Shown piece after piece: positions 49,698-63,506 of a stretch of 64,000 nucleotides of DNA (position 1 is its first letter; each line of letters begins with the position of its first letter). The translations under genes and the position numbers were made by a program. Source of the stretch: Diprion similis (taxonomy: Eukaryota > Arthropoda > Insecta > Hymenoptera > Diprionidae). The notes under the pieces were generated by a model that was not told the DNA's origin, did no database searches, and saw nothing but the letters and a program-made list of their open reading frames with translations. The DNA lies in contig NC_060107.1 of NCBI RefSeq assembly GCF_021155765.1, positions 8,480,501-8,544,500 on the forward strand, written 5' to 3'.

Positions 49698-52600
49698 TTT
49701 TTCACACTCTATTTCCAAGCCTATTTTACCTCGCCTCTATTCTCTCTGACCGCGTGTCCGTCTGCAGGCTTTTATCTCTTTCTGTGGGCATCGCCGACTT
49801 CGTTGTATTGTAATATTTCCAAACCGGAAGTAGCTAGGCGACCGATCGAGCATACAAAACAGCTTGTAAGACGTCGGGGGAAGTAAAGAAGTATAAAAAA
49901 CTTGACGAAAAATGAAAATTCAACAAGTTTATCGAAAAACACTGTTCACATATACTGTTCCGATTAGATTCTGAAGTGCAGCGCATACTTGTCGACGATT
50001 GGCGTTGAATATTGTGTGACACGCGTTACTCAATTACTCGAGATCGTCGCTCGATTAGATTAGATTTCAAAAGCAAATGATTAAAGTGTCGCATGGTTTG
50101 GAATTTATGTAAGACAAGGCAGCCTGTAGATATGTATAATTGTTATACAGAGCTTGACGAAGATTAAAGGTGTTGCACTCCATATCGCTGTTTTTTGCTT
50201 ATATGTATATTACCGTGTCATCGTGCGTGATGCTGCATTTATAATTCCTATACCTACGACCGAGTTGTTTTACCTCTGAACCGTAATTTCGCATTCGTAC
50301 TACATGGGCATATATTTCTAATCCTCGTGTATGCTGAGTGCTGTCAGTCATATTAGGAAAACAGTAATTGCACTGCGCCGCTTGCAGTAGGTACAAATTA
50401 TAAATGCACTGCATCTAGACTCAGGTCTCGTGTTACGCAAATATTTACAATTTCGCATTTTTATGTACTTTTCACGACGGTTCGCGTACAGCTCCAAACG
50501 CAAATTCTTTGACTGCAAATAGTGATTTTCTCTCTGGCAGACCGTCTCAGCGTGATCGACGGTCAATCTTGATACGCATCTGGAGCTTATACATGACGTA
50601 TCTACCTACATGTCACATCGACCGAATTACGTTATATGTATATTATCGGCCTCCGGCCCCTCGTAAATCGCATGTTTCACGCGGTGAACTGGGACACATT
50701 GCAATAACCAGGCTATGGCCCGTCGCACTATTGCAAAAAAGGTGCATCGCCAAACCGACGATCCGTGTTAATTAGGATAATTAGAAGGAACGAAAACTAC
50801 CGTTAATCACATCCCCGCAGCATAAATGAATAATATAATGTTCGTACAGCGAGTCTGGTTTCAAACTAGCTCGAATTATTCGCTCGCGATTTGATGACGA
50901 TAAATCCCGCAACTTCATTCTGTGTATATAGGTATATATAGTTAGATACACGTCGACTAGCAATTATCAAGGATGCGACCGCGATTAAAGACACGGAAGA
51001 GAACCTCCGAGTCATCCCACGTAACGCGATGATAAAACGTTCCTATAAGTTGTACGCAAGAAATTGAAAATCTAATCGAACATATGCAGTCTTTATCAAT
51101 TATCTGTACACAAAATTAAATAAAAATGAAGAGAGATGCAATTTTATTTCCTAATCCACAGAGCCGAACACAAATAAATCTGAATTTGGAAACAATTATA
51201 CAAAATACATGATTTTTTTCGATGAACATTAGAACGAATTCGATGATATCTTTGGAGATCAGCCAACGCAAATGTAATAATTTTATCGAAGGTAGACCGA
51301 ATTATCTTGACCATCGCTGATTGTAGGTACATCCAGGGATCGGTGACTGAAGTTAAATCATCGACCAAATATTCGATAATAAAACGAAAGAGGAACGATC
51401 AGCTAGACTCGGGAATTGAATTGAATATCAGGCATCCGTGTCTGCAGTCTGTGTTCGTGTATTTTGGTCTCCGGGAGTTTCTGGTGTGGGGAAAGAGAGA
51501 GGATCGATGGGGCGAGACGTCTCCTGCACCACGCCCAAGCCGGGGGTGGTTATACGACGATGACTCATCCCATGCCGAGTTCACGCACCCCCATTGAAAT
51601 TCGAATTCGGTACGTATCTACTCATTACAGTCGCAGCCTTGTTTTCTTTATTCCCACATGCAGTTATCGATCCTGCCTGCATCGCAGATCTTGCACAGAT
51701 CGGTTCAATCTGCCGGTGCGACATCTGGAGGTAAAATAATGCACTGCTTTAACCGAGCCGTATTTAATTTTAAAATACATTTTTCGGTGTATTTTTTCCT
51801 GTATATTGATTCCGCGCGAAGAAACTAAGGTCTCACAGCTTGCACGAAGTTTTCTTTGCTTTTATAATCGCGTAATTGACCATCAGATCAGATTTCATCG
51901 CCATATTGTTTGATAACGCCTTCACATTCCTTCACAAATGTTAGGCTAGGTTAACATTTCATGAAAGCTGCAACTCTGCATTTTTGATTTCGCTGTTTAT
52001 ACGTTGAGGAAATATTATATTTCATTGTCAGTAAGATAAAATATCCTGCAGGTATTAAGTTGTTACACAGTTAAACGTGTCTGTGTGTGTGTGTGTTTTT
52101 TTTCGATGTTCAGCTGTCACACCGTGACATATTTATACCTATACAATACCGAGACTGTTTTAACAGCCAGAGTGAATCGACGGTCATGACGGTTCATTTG
52201 AATGAACTGTTATTCACGGAGTTTTAAGTTAAAGCCGATCAATTTAGTGTATGTGTATCATTATCTGCATATTCATACATCACCTGTTCCAAGATCATCG
52301 ATGACTTTGTTATTCCAGTCGATAAAGTCAGACCTTGTGACCTAAAGAATTTTTATCAACTTGTTCCTAGAGGTGACGTAATATTTTTTTGAATGTGTCT
52401 AACCTGCTTTGAGACTCTTTTCTGTAATCAGTGAAATTTACTCCAACTTGATCAGTGATATGCAATTAACAATCTATCCGGTAATTACATTATTACAGTG
52501 TGATACGATAATGAGTGTCTGTACACTGATACAGTTTGAAACTGATTTACTTTATCGTTTGGGGGGGCGGAAAAATTGAGCGTTAATTTGAAATCGACAA

Positions 52601-55600
52601 GAACTGCGGATGACTAATGCGTGTCCGTTCCTTGAAATCAGTCGGTCAATCTAGGCTTCGAACATTAGTCACGTAAAATTAAGTTGAAAACCACTTCGAC
52701 TTTACGAATGCACCGTACAATGGAAAGACCCGGAAATAAGCCTCTTTATTTATAACAATTCTTTCCAACAGCACTCGAAATATCGACTCAATTTTTGGCT
52801 GCTAGCTTGCGAACAACCGGGAACCGTTCTCTCATAATTTTTGAACACGCGCCGGCGGGAAATTCGAATGCGCTGATTCCATGCATCGGGATGAGCGCGA
52901 CGAGGCCGCTTGTGGTAGCTACATGTATATCTACATTATACCTACCTATAACGTTGGCCTTGATTCGCACGGTACGAACCGTCAGGATCTCGCGCAGGCA
53001 GTGAAGTCAATTAAATTCAACCAGCACGGAGTCAATGACTCCTTAACACGAACGAGGCAATCATTCCTCCTTAGGAAATCGGTTGCCGTGATTTTTATTT
53101 CAATTTCATCTTTTTTAATCCTTCCTTTTTTTCCTTTAGAGTTCCAAATGTTATCCCTCTTTCACTTCTCCTTCTACAACCAAAATTTGGCTCTTTACTG
53201 CACGAAACTGACAGCTAAAAATTTTTACCTGTAATTGTAATTAGGATTTGGGAATTATACATGTATTATTTATATAGTCATAGAATCACTCCACGCGCGT
53301 CCTCTTATCCCACATTTTATATACTCTTACTATATTTTCAATACTACGTATAATAATTATGCTATAATCTTATTTTATCTATCGTAAAATGTGAATAATT
53401 TTTTTTATTCTTCTTCTGTTTCTAAATTTTATTTAGACTGTTTATAAGACTGTTTTTTTTCTTTCGTAGAAAGTAAAAATCCACGAAATTTGGCCACTTA
53501 TACTTCGTTTGTTCCCAAATTCATTACTTTATCTTGTCCTACTTATTATTATTATTTTTATTATGTATACGTATTTGGGAATCGAGTTTAGCATGACTTT
53601 AAAATGAGGCAGTAGCAAACGACAGGTCCCTATAAGGTATAATGTGACAGCCGAGAAAATGCTAATAGGTACATCGACGCGACGTAGGTATAACTATTTC
53701 TGTGAACCGTTTCTGTCCCACTTACGATAAAACTTTACATAATAATTAAAAATATGAAAGTTAGGCATATAATGTATTTGGCCATACAGTGCATCTGCGC
53801 AGCGAAGAAGAGGCTTTGAATTTCATACCGTCAGAGCGAACTGTGTAAAATATATTTATATACATTATACATATGGATATTAGACTAAAATGAAATATGG
53901 AATGAAGCCCGTTATTTGATAAAGTCATTTATCATTCAACGTTAGATTTTTAAAAAGTCACTTCGATTGTTTGTGACTAAATATAAATTTTTGTTTCCTA
54001 TCGCTGTTCCTATTACTATTTTTTTTCTTCCTCGATAAGTATGAAACGGGTTTCAAATCGGGGAAACCCATTTCTGTATGAGTCATCGGTACTGCGGGTT
54101 CTTGAAAAGTGAAACAAAAAAAAGTACTTGTGATGATTTTGGCGCGGAGGTTTGAATAAATAGAATTGCACTTGTCTCACGTCTCGAAGTATTCGATACG
54201 TTCGCGTTTTTGTTCGTTAATACACACATGCGTATCGTGTACACAGGCATCTATACAGCATGAAAGTGACGATAGCTCGACACGCGGTTAATACTTCCAT
54301 AAAACTTCCATATTTGGTGTTAACCACTTGAAGCGTTCGATGTGCGAGCGCGCTTGCGGCTGTGGAGCACACCTTAATTCCTTATAAGTCCCGCTCTAAT
54401 TCATCTAATCGTGAAGACTGCGTGTAGTCCATACATCTCTGCAGTAAATAATTTAATAATAATTAACGCCCACTAGTTTTACTAATTACAATCGTTAGCG
54501 CGCGATCTATATAACGCGGTGTCTTTCTATTCCTCTGTTTCCCGCCTCCGTTTACACAGCTTGTACATTTATTTATTCATTAATTCATTCATTCATCTCT
54601 CATATTCTTCCTCCTCCTTCCTGCGAAAAATACATCTATTAATTGTGCATCTTAGAATTAGATAAAATATCACGATTTAAGGTACCGAATTACGTGTTCT
54701 AGAAAATTTACAATAGTTCTAATTAAACAGTATACTTGTATACCTGTTATCTACACTTGTTCGTACTGAGATAATTTTCTATGGAATTTCAATGACTAGA
54801 TTATCAAATTATCATTTCTTTCATCGAGTGGTTTTGTGAACAACTACATGAATTTGGTACAATAAATAATCTCAAGTTTTCGATACGATTAATTCATAAT
54901 TACTGATGAAAATTCTAAGCCCGCGTTATTGGAAAAATTGATGTAAGAATAATTACAATTTTGAATAATTTACATTGACAAAATTTGAATATTTGTATCA
55001 CAGTTTTTATCTGCTAAAATTTACAATCAACAATTAATTAGATATTTGTTAAATCAGCATTGTGAATTGAAGTAGATAATTTATAAAGCTGTAAGAGAAT
55101 TTTTTTTTCAAATGTTAAATTGGCTCTTCGTAATCTTCTTAAACTTTTATTCATCTGTTACACCGCACACATCCTTTGGATATTCCAGATTCCCGCCACA
55201 GAACAGGAAGGGACTTCACCTCGTGTTTTCTCGTTTCATTATTTCAGGCTTAATATGTACGTGGTAATATAATCCATCTGTCACATTTCCTTATAGCAAA
55301 ATTCTGTGAAAGTATGATTTTATTACGTGTATATTATAGATGTTTTACGTACATTAGGTGTGTACTAATTCTTGAGAGCAAAAGTTCCGTCGCAACGTGT
55401 CGCACTGTTCGAATCATTTTCGTTATATATTATGGTACAAAATTGCGGCTTAAATCAAGGTACAATTTTTCATTGCCGCGACTATATCTGATGTACTAAT
55501 TGCAAGGCCGTTCCCTTGATATTTTTATTTATTGTTTTTCTCGTGTTCAATTTATTCCTTCTCCGAATTGTCCTAGAATCAATCTCAGGCAATCTTCAAC

Positions 55601-58279
55601 TTTGATAGACGCATGCATTGCACGGAATGTTATTAATACGCGTTTATTCAAGCCTCTTTTATCATCTTTTACGGTCACGTCGCGAATCCTGATCGCGTTA
55701 CCTTCCTATTCACTGTACTCGCTACGTACGCATTATGTCCAACATGAGCATGTAACACAAAACGGCCAACCCAAATATAGGCGCGGGTGAGGATCTTGCC
55801 ATATACGAATGCATGTCAGGGTTGAAATTGCAGTCGACCATTTACGGGCCACATTTTGACTCCGCGTATTCGCGCGTGTAGGTTTAATAGACATATTGTA
55901 TAAATGGGCAAAATTCACTCGAACCAAATGTACCCACGTATATGATTTCGTTATCGTTTTTTTTTTTCAATTGCAGATACGTTTTTCTTTCGAATAATTT
56001 ACACTACAGGGCCATAAAGCAAGAATTCAAGCTTCGGAATTGCATACATTATAAGCACTTCGAAATTGTCGAAAAATTGCAGTGATGTTGCAGTTCATAA
56101 AAGAACTAGAGCGGAAAAGAGATTTTAAAAAAATGTTAATAAATATATGAATAAAATAATGATAACTCGCTGGGCGAGAAAAGCCGTGAATTACAGAATT
56201 CTTTCGTCTTGACACCTGACGCATTTGGGTTGTCGCCGATTGTTACTTCTCGTTATCCTCGTGGGCGACGGCTAAATGCCTTCACTTTCGATTGTGTGCG
56301 GGGGCCAGCTTTTCTCGACTACCTAAGTATCTGTGTGCGTGTGTAAAAGTGTAGGACAGAAAGAGAGAGAGCGAGAGAGAGATATATATAGAAAGAGTTG
56401 ACTAAAATTATAATAGAAACCGTCAGCGGTGGCTTACAACGAGCCCCAGACATTAAAGGCGTTCCAAATATGGACGCGAAACCGACACATGAGCCCAGTT
56501 TCAATGTGTCGAACGACAGACATACGTAATCTAAAAATGGATGGGCAACAATTTAGGCGAGAGAAGAAAAAAATATATGTAACATCGGTATAATCTATGT
56601 TACTACACACATGGTCACATCGGTGCGTTCATAATTATAAATGACTAGATTTGGCGTATACTTTATATAGATTTGCGATCTCGAAGGATTTAGATGATTT
56701 TTTTTAACTGTGAATAATTTAATCGTTTTATCCGTGCTTTAGAGGTGCGTTGATTGATTTAATGTACGGTTTTTAGAATTCCGTTAGGTCGTTCTAATTT
56801 GGTGACGACAACTTCAAGCAGGGAGTGGCGGTTGCAGGAAGTTAAGGGATTCGTATCACCGAGCTGACAATGAAACACTCACGCATCCGGCTTTACTGAT
56901 TTCTTTTTTCTAATTTATTTTCTCAACCGTACTTGGAGATAAATATAAATAAATATACATTTATGAATGTTACAAGAAGTAAGAATAAATTCTACTAACT
57001 ATGTATATCATACTCATAAATATAATGTATAGTATATAAGGTGTACGTCAAGAGATGAATTCATTCATTCGTGTACTGATCACCAATTAACAAACATTCT
57101 GCGGTTTTTTCAGTAGCGCATAATCGCCTCTACGCAGGAATTTTGTAACTACCAACTAACATGTACCAACAGCACATGGCGGCTAACCGAAAGCAGAGAG
57201 TTTCTCGGTGTTGGTACAACCACCATGACTAATACGTTGAGTATGGGGTCCTTGCATGGTTCATGAGTCATAAATAATGCTATGCGCTTTTACGACGAGG
57301 AGATTTCGACTCAGGCCTGTCATATTGAGAAGAAGTTCATATTCTGTAATCGTTGAACCAACAAGAAAATGTTACATAGATTACAGTTGGCATTACGACA
57401 TTTTTCAGTTAAATCAAGTTTAATACTGCACCAAAATCCGACAGTTTCCCAGTTCTAGTAAGTTACTAAAACCTAAATCGTTCAGCTTATTATCTCTATA
57501 TATATTCGGTTGAAATTCAATTCGAATTGAAAAAAATATAATGTACAAAGTAGTCAGTTTAATCCAATTTTTTTCCCAACGTCAAAAAGTAAATTTGCCA
57601 GCTCAATAAATCGTTTCTAATTCTCTTGACAAAAAACTGATATTTTCAACCGTGATTACCACCCTGCAGAATTAGGACTGCACATAGTGACCGCAACAAG
57701 AAATTTCTCTCTGTTCAATGCATTTATGTGTCGCCATTTTAAAAGCGCTATTGAAGTGAAAACTTGGGTGCTCAAGTGATAAAAAACTGAACGAGTCATC
57801 AAGAGTGACGAAGCTGCAGATTTGCATCCGCAGACTTGCAGAGTCGTTGTAATCTGTTCGACCCTATCGCTCAACTTCCGACCAGCAATCCACTATTAGT
57901 ATGTTCTGCAGTCACGCCGCCCGCAGGTCTGCCTTAATTGTGATTCACGCTATCTCCGAAGTATTCTCCTTGGTTTACCAAGAAATCATCGCTGGAAGGT
58001 AGACGATGTATATGTTGGTACACATGACTACGGGCCAATGATTCATTTACTCGCACTCGAATATCTCGCGGCCCCCCCTCCAGGCTACACCTCAGCTGCC
58101 TTACTCACGATCATCTGTCTCATATACGTGATTCATGTTAATATCGTTCCGGAAGATTCGTTTTATTTGTCACCCGTGTGCTCTATTCGCACAGAATATT
58201 TCGATACTGATATTGCGTCTTTACAATTTCATTTTACAATTTATGCACATCGATTTACGTTGTTCAGATCAATTGGATG

Positions 58280-58446
58280 ATCAAAACCTTATACCTAGTA
58301 TTCCGCTTCTTCTTCTTCTTCTTCTTCTTCTTCTTTTTTATGCAATTTCAATTCAAACTTCCGTTGAACATAACTTCGGGGGATGTTGTATATATATATA
58401 TGCATAAAGAAAAAGAAGAAGCGAAATACTAGGAAAGGTTTTGATC
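58280..58446. repeat. Long imperfect hairpin with TTC tract
   Basis: Arm 58280-58343 (GATCAAAACCTTATACCTAG, ATTCCGC, a TTC tract, TTTTTATGC) is inverted at 58402-58446 (GCATAAAGAAAAAGAAGAAG, CGAAATACTAGG, AAAGGTTTTGATC). About 45 bases pair with few mismatches. The left arm is longer because its TTC tract has expanded. The loop is about 58 bases and ends in a TA run. It is either a fold-back transposon or a hairpin-forming transcript. Confidence 0.6.
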
Positions 58447-60619
58447 ATATATATATATTAGGTATGTATACACATACATATCATTACGAACGACGATAAG
58501 AATATAGTCGTTATCGTAATACGGCGAATGGATTTCATCGGTATTTAATGAGTCAAATGACCATAAATGGATAATTGTACGCGGTTATCTTGGGACTTTG
58601 AACGAACGCTTTTATCAACTATTATTTTCAATCGTCCTTGAGATACTGTAACTTACAGAAATTTTTTATCACGTATAACAGAGGATTTCTAATTAATCAC
58701 AAAAAAAAGATTGCATATATTATTATACATAAGTATGTACATAAGTCAATGTATCGGAAAGAATCAAATAATCTATGTCAGTCAGTTCTTATTTCTGATC
58801 GAACTTCGCTCTTCCTACACCTACATGTACTCATTCGTATGTTCTGCAAGTCACGTTATCAATCTCAGAAATTACATACCAAGTAAGACGGTTGTTTAAA
58901 CGCGAGTTATGTTTTCATGACTTTGCAGTTCCGAAGAAATAATTTTCTTATTTGACAATCTTTTTCTTAGCGAACTCACAGTGACTTACATTACAAATAA
59001 CTGTTGTGAGATCGTCGAAGATCGATTATCAAGTATACTTCATTTCTCCGAATTACGCAATGTAAGATAAGATAGCTAATAGAACCTCAAGTGTTTGAAA
59101 TGCCTGCTGAAATTAAGGTGAACGCGTACAATCTATAGTTGGAAAAATTCCTCCAACGTGATGCTAATTACCGTCAGTGTCCATAATAGAAGTAAATATT
59201 TTCATTTAAATATACAAAAGCCCAATGCTATGCATGGCAAGCTTCTATGTTTTCAATAAATTTTAGTGTTGATATTACAGCGAGAATTTCGTTCAATTAT
59301 TTCAGGCCAATTTACACTATTTGATTTCACGTTCATGTGGTATTAATATCTATAACATAAAAAATGATAGTTCTAAAACATTCTACCTCAATGTCGACAA
59401 CTATCTTTATTACGATACGTTGTAGATAAACTACAAACAAGGACATTTGGATTATAATACAAGTGTATTTTTCCACACGTTCGTGGTCACCGAGACACGA
59501 ACGTATCTAAGCCTAAATCAATTAAACGTACGAAGCCAATTCGGAATCGTGGCATTGATACAATTATATCATACTTAGGATTGAAGAAAAAACAAATTGG
59601 GATGAGATGGATCAAGAAATTCTAATTATTTCATCTAAACGAAAAACCATTTGTAGATTATGTACACGTCTATATCGATCGGATAGATCTTAATGAGGCA
59701 CGCAGTTACAGGAAACCTGATTCTGAGATCGTCAGTTGAGTTTCTGACGTCAGCACTCGACGGTTATTTAATAGTCAAATTGAAATCAATTTGGCATTAA
59801 TTCTGACAGGAGTCTGGGTAAGGCCTGTAAATAAGGACACGATGCAAAATATAACTTTAGAATCTGAATAAGATGACCATTTTTCAATTTCTAAAGTCAT
59901 TCTTTATAACAGAATATCGTCAGGCGTCTTAAATAACGTATTACGAAAATTGATGACTCAGAATATTCGAAATTTTCGATAATTCAACGGAAGGTAAACA
60001 GTTGTTGCGGCACCCGATAGAGCGCAGTAGCGATCAACTCAAACCGGTTGCAGCGTTGAATTGAAGATATTCTAAGTCAAATGTATCGAATTTGAATCGG
60101 ATTACCATTCTCCTAAAGAATTTGAATTCAGAATAAGTTCTAAATCAAATAGCTATCTAAATATCACAATGAAAACTCTGAGGACAGAATTTGAATGAAA
60201 ATTTTTTCTTTTTAGTTTCAAATTTCCCGCCATGAATGGGCTGAACATGCAGCCTGGTTTCGAATTGCCCTAATAAAAAAAAGTACCTAGCTCTAACCAA
60301 ACTGCGCCATTACATGACAGCGAAAGACACTGGATGAAACGTTCCACGAGCTGGCGCTGCTGCCACCTGTTAGTGGAAGCGAGAACTACGAAGAGCAACA
60401 AAAAATTGAAAATCTTTGCTGCTCACTATTGCGATCGCCACTTTTTCAGAGACGGGAGTACAATTACCGTATATGTATTTCACGCTATACAACCAGGAAT
60501 TGTGATAATTCCTGTCAAATACTGACTGTTAAAAGACCATTAGGGTATTGCGAAAAATATGATTTCAATACCAGAGTATCGTTAATAAATACTCCAAATA
60601 CGGAGTATCCTATTCGACG

Positions 60620-61353
60620 ATGACACAAGCCAGCAGGTTAGTTATTAGTATTTACAACGAACGGTTGCACGATGATATAACCTTTAATTTTACCCTTGAT
60701 TTGACAAAAGAAAATTGTGCTCGTTGTGATTTGAGCTGTCGGAAGAAAAAAATTGAATCTTCTTGGTTTTTACATTTTACATTTATTCTCACAGTCGATC
60801 TTGTGACCATTCGAACCTATCTAATAACAAAAATATCTTTGCTGTCTTTCGCTTAATTGTTTTTCAAATCAGCCATACCATTAAATGTAAATTTATTCGA
60901 CGATGTCATTAGCAGCTGATTTGATTCCCTATTTTAATATTTTTTCCATGTTCTTTTGTCTTGTATTAAACCCGTCGCTCATACCTTAGTTCTCATTTAC
61001 ACTTCAGAAAAAGAGGACGCAGCATAGAAGATGAAGCTGGTGAATTCATGCCGCTTAGTAAAAGGATAAACAATCTTCACATCAATGGATTATCTGGACT
61101 ACCAACTCCCGAGTCTTCCCAAGAAACCATGGACTCTGAATGGGGCAGCCGCAGATACGTTCCATCTCCAAATCATTCCGAACCTTCTCAAGGCTCGAGT
61201 TCTCTGGATGGATGTGGTTCGAGCAGAAGCTCATATACCGCCGAATACAGGCCCAACTTAGACGCAAATGACAATCCGTTTTATTATGAAAATAACAAAT
61301 TACTTTATTCACTTTATATGGAGCGTATGCAGAGAGCATCTGAGCTGTACTAA
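60620..61353 (+). CDS. Unrecognised 120-residue protein, two exons
   Basis: Exon 60620-60636 (only 17 coding bases) and exon 61008-61353 join in phase to 120 residues. The junction restores MTQASRKRGRSIEDE. I do not recognise the family. Visible parts are a basic KRGR stretch (about 7-10) like a nuclear signal, PLSKRINNLHI (about 21-31), a Ser/Pro/Gly-rich middle, and an aromatic acidic end DANDNPFYYENNKLLYSLYM followed by ERMQRASELY. The charged ordered ends around a low-complexity centre look like a small nuclear adaptor with two short binding motifs, but that is inference. There is no signal peptide or membrane segment. Support for coding is the clean GT-AG intron with matching phase, codon-like composition of exon 2 against AT-rich flanks, and poly(A) signals 440 bases downstream. 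If the first exon is wrong, a start at 61048 would give 101 residues. Confidence 0.68.
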
Positions 61354-61794
61354 TCATTCGGACTTACATTTTGCCCTTACTGATTTGCTGGCGTACAGTT
61401 CGCTTTGTAAGAAGAAATCTCATGCAACATATGACTATATGTCTAATAATGATACTTCGATAAGAATAATCAAATCAAAATCAAATGAAGAATTTCAAAT
61501 CATCCTTAGGCCAAATCAAGTTTTCACCAGTCAATTTTGGACCAGATATAACTATTTACTTGTATTGCATTTTATTATCCTTTGTACATCTCGATGAGGA
61601 AAATTATACTAGAAATTAATTTACTTTTACTCAATATAAACTGCAGTGTATATCTGTCTGAAATCATGTTACAACATTTGCATGGTATATTGACACATTT
61701 TATGATTATTTTTTTTTGTGTAATTTGTCGAATCTCGACTGATGTTCAACAAGCGCTTATACGCTATTAGTGCAGTCTAATATAAGATTAGTTT

Positions 61795-61825
61795 AATAAA
61801 TCGACAAAAGATAAAAATCAATAAA
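61795..61825 (+). terminator. Candidate poly(A) signals of the 120-residue gene
   Basis: AATAAA at 61795-61800 and again at 61820-61825, after about 440 bases of AT-rich 3' untranslated sequence. Confidence 0.45.
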
Positions 61826-62520
61826 TGAATCACCATAATTTCAAACCATGAGTTAATATTTCTCCTGCGCCAATGTGCCAAAGGTTTTGTAAACAAACCA
61901 GACTTTTACAGTGACTACGTTAAACCTTGGTGATTTCATTATTCCAATGCTTTGGATATCTGTATACTGCCTAAACTACACTACCGCTTCTTATCGCAAT
62001 CGTTTGAATTCGTATAAAGAAAATTATCTATAAAGCAATCGTTTCACAAGAAGGAGTATGTACAGCAGATAATCTTGTCTGTTCATATCGTGTTTTGAAT
62101 CTCTGAGGAACACTGTGAAGCAATGCTTGTACTGTTGCGTTAGGTACTTTTGTGCAGCAAGATGATAACTGGCTTGACTGTTTTTATGATAGTCCGTAAA
62201 TCAGTACATCGCAAAACAAAGGCACGAATCCTTGTAAATTTCAGACAAAACTAATTTCCAAGATGGTAATTTTTTTTCCTCAGTATATCCAAATCTCTGG
62301 TCGTATCAGTGGGTCGTAACCCGTATACCGTATACCGTATACACAGTAAACAAACGACCGCAAAAGATTAGATCCGATATTGGGAGAGCTGATAAATTCT
62401 CGCAGTTGTGGATGTAACGAGAATTTATCGCTTCATTTTCAACATGACGACCTAAAAATTGGGAATACAGGTGACGAAGCGTAGTTTCTTATTCGTTCTG
62501 ACAGAAGACACAGCTAACAC
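61826..62520. other. Non-coding spacer
   Basis: No exon seen. The triplicated CGTATAC-type run at about 62325-62342 (GTATACCGTATACCGTATAC) is a short tandem repeat. Confidence 0.5.
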
Positions 62521-63506
62521 CGTGTTTGGTGTTTGGCCAAAGTGAGTGAACGTGATTTTGAAACATATTTCTCGAGACGCGTTGCGCATGCGCGGTACTT
62601 CGATAGCCGAGGGTCGAGAGTCGACTTAACCTCAAGCAAGGTCGATAGATGCGCGCGCACGTCAGTGTCGCTTCGAGCTGCGGTGCTGGAGGTAGACAGA
62701 AGGGCAGGTGTTTTTGTGTTTGTTGTCAAATTTTGATAATCATCTCCCGTTTCCGTATCCGTGTTGGCTGGTAAAAATTGTCAGTAACGCTGATCGACGA
62801 GGCAGAAATAAGCGTGGCGGTATTACCGAGAAATCGAGGCTGCGCGCGCTGGTCGAAGGCGGCCATCATTAATTTCTCCCGATAGAATATTAATAGCATT
62901 CATTCAAGAATTATGTATTTGTTTACCGATTTGTTACGATGTAGAAATTATTGACAACGCTATTGCTTCGCGAAGTGGGCGAATATTGTCGGGGCGCCTC
63001 CGTATCGCGTACCGGTAATTGTCGCACCTGTTATGGCTTGAAACTGGGAAAGTTAACCGTGACACGGAGAGAGACAAGTTGCCTCGCTGCTGCTTGCCTG
63101 CCTGCCTGCGCGTAACCACGCGACGTTTAATGTGGCCAGTGGCTATGTACCGTTAGTTGAAAATCCTTCTCCATTACTCGTTTGCCGAGTGCAGGAACGA
63201 CGCTCGTAGACGCCGTGGAGAGCGTCTTTAACAAGCTGAATACAATTGTGTTGCGCGGTGGTGCTGAAACCGTCGGAAAGGAGTCTGACTCGAGTTAGCA
63301 CGGCCCTGAGCAGCGTGTATGACGTATGCAAAGCACAGTGAACGCTTGAAAAGCCTCGGCGACGAGGAACGCTTAACCCGTAGAAATGAGAAAGTTGGTG
63401 CTGTGAATATCGAGAACACACGGTCCGCACCGAGGAACGGGCCAACCACACAATCAAGGAGGTGCTCACTGCACGAAGGATACCAGTCGCGTCGGAACTA
63501 ACCGGG
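62521..63506 (+). promoter_or_regulatory. GC-rich promoter and candidate leader exon
   Basis: Composition turns GC- and CpG-rich from about 62.57 kb to the window end. A perfect NRF1-type palindrome lies at 62583-62593. On the plus strand a strong donor, CCGGG|GTAAGT, ends a possible non-coding exon at 63506. The first coding exon would lie right of the window. Frames of 60-166 codons on both strands here are explained by low stop-codon density. The transcription start is not defined. Confidence 0.4.
62583..62593. promoter_or_regulatory. NRF1-type palindrome
   Basis: TGCGCATGCGC is the consensus site for NRF1 (Ewg in flies), a mark of housekeeping promoters, and it lies at the start of the GC-rich block. 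Confidence 0.5.

Larger units (their letters stand above)
47121..60619. other. Long non-coding stretch, part 2
   Basis: No defensible coding exon. The longest frame, 216 codons plus at 47121-47771, overlaps an antisense exon-like segment discussed as a finding. Contents: ATT microsatellite at 49.66 kb, GT tract at 52080-52096, AT-rich homogeneous DNA at 53.2-55.2 kb, a TTC-bearing hairpin at 58.3 kb, and a perfect 9-bp-stem hairpin ACGTTCGTG/CACGAACGT at about 59476-59503. Several clear tetra- and hexanucleotide biases but no RNA gene recognised. Confidence 0.5.

Noticed and set aside
54164..54180. miR-92-like word AATTGCACTTGTCTCAC
   Set aside because: Matches the seed and about twelve bases of miR-92, but the 3' half differs and no complementary 5' arm is present within hairpin distance.
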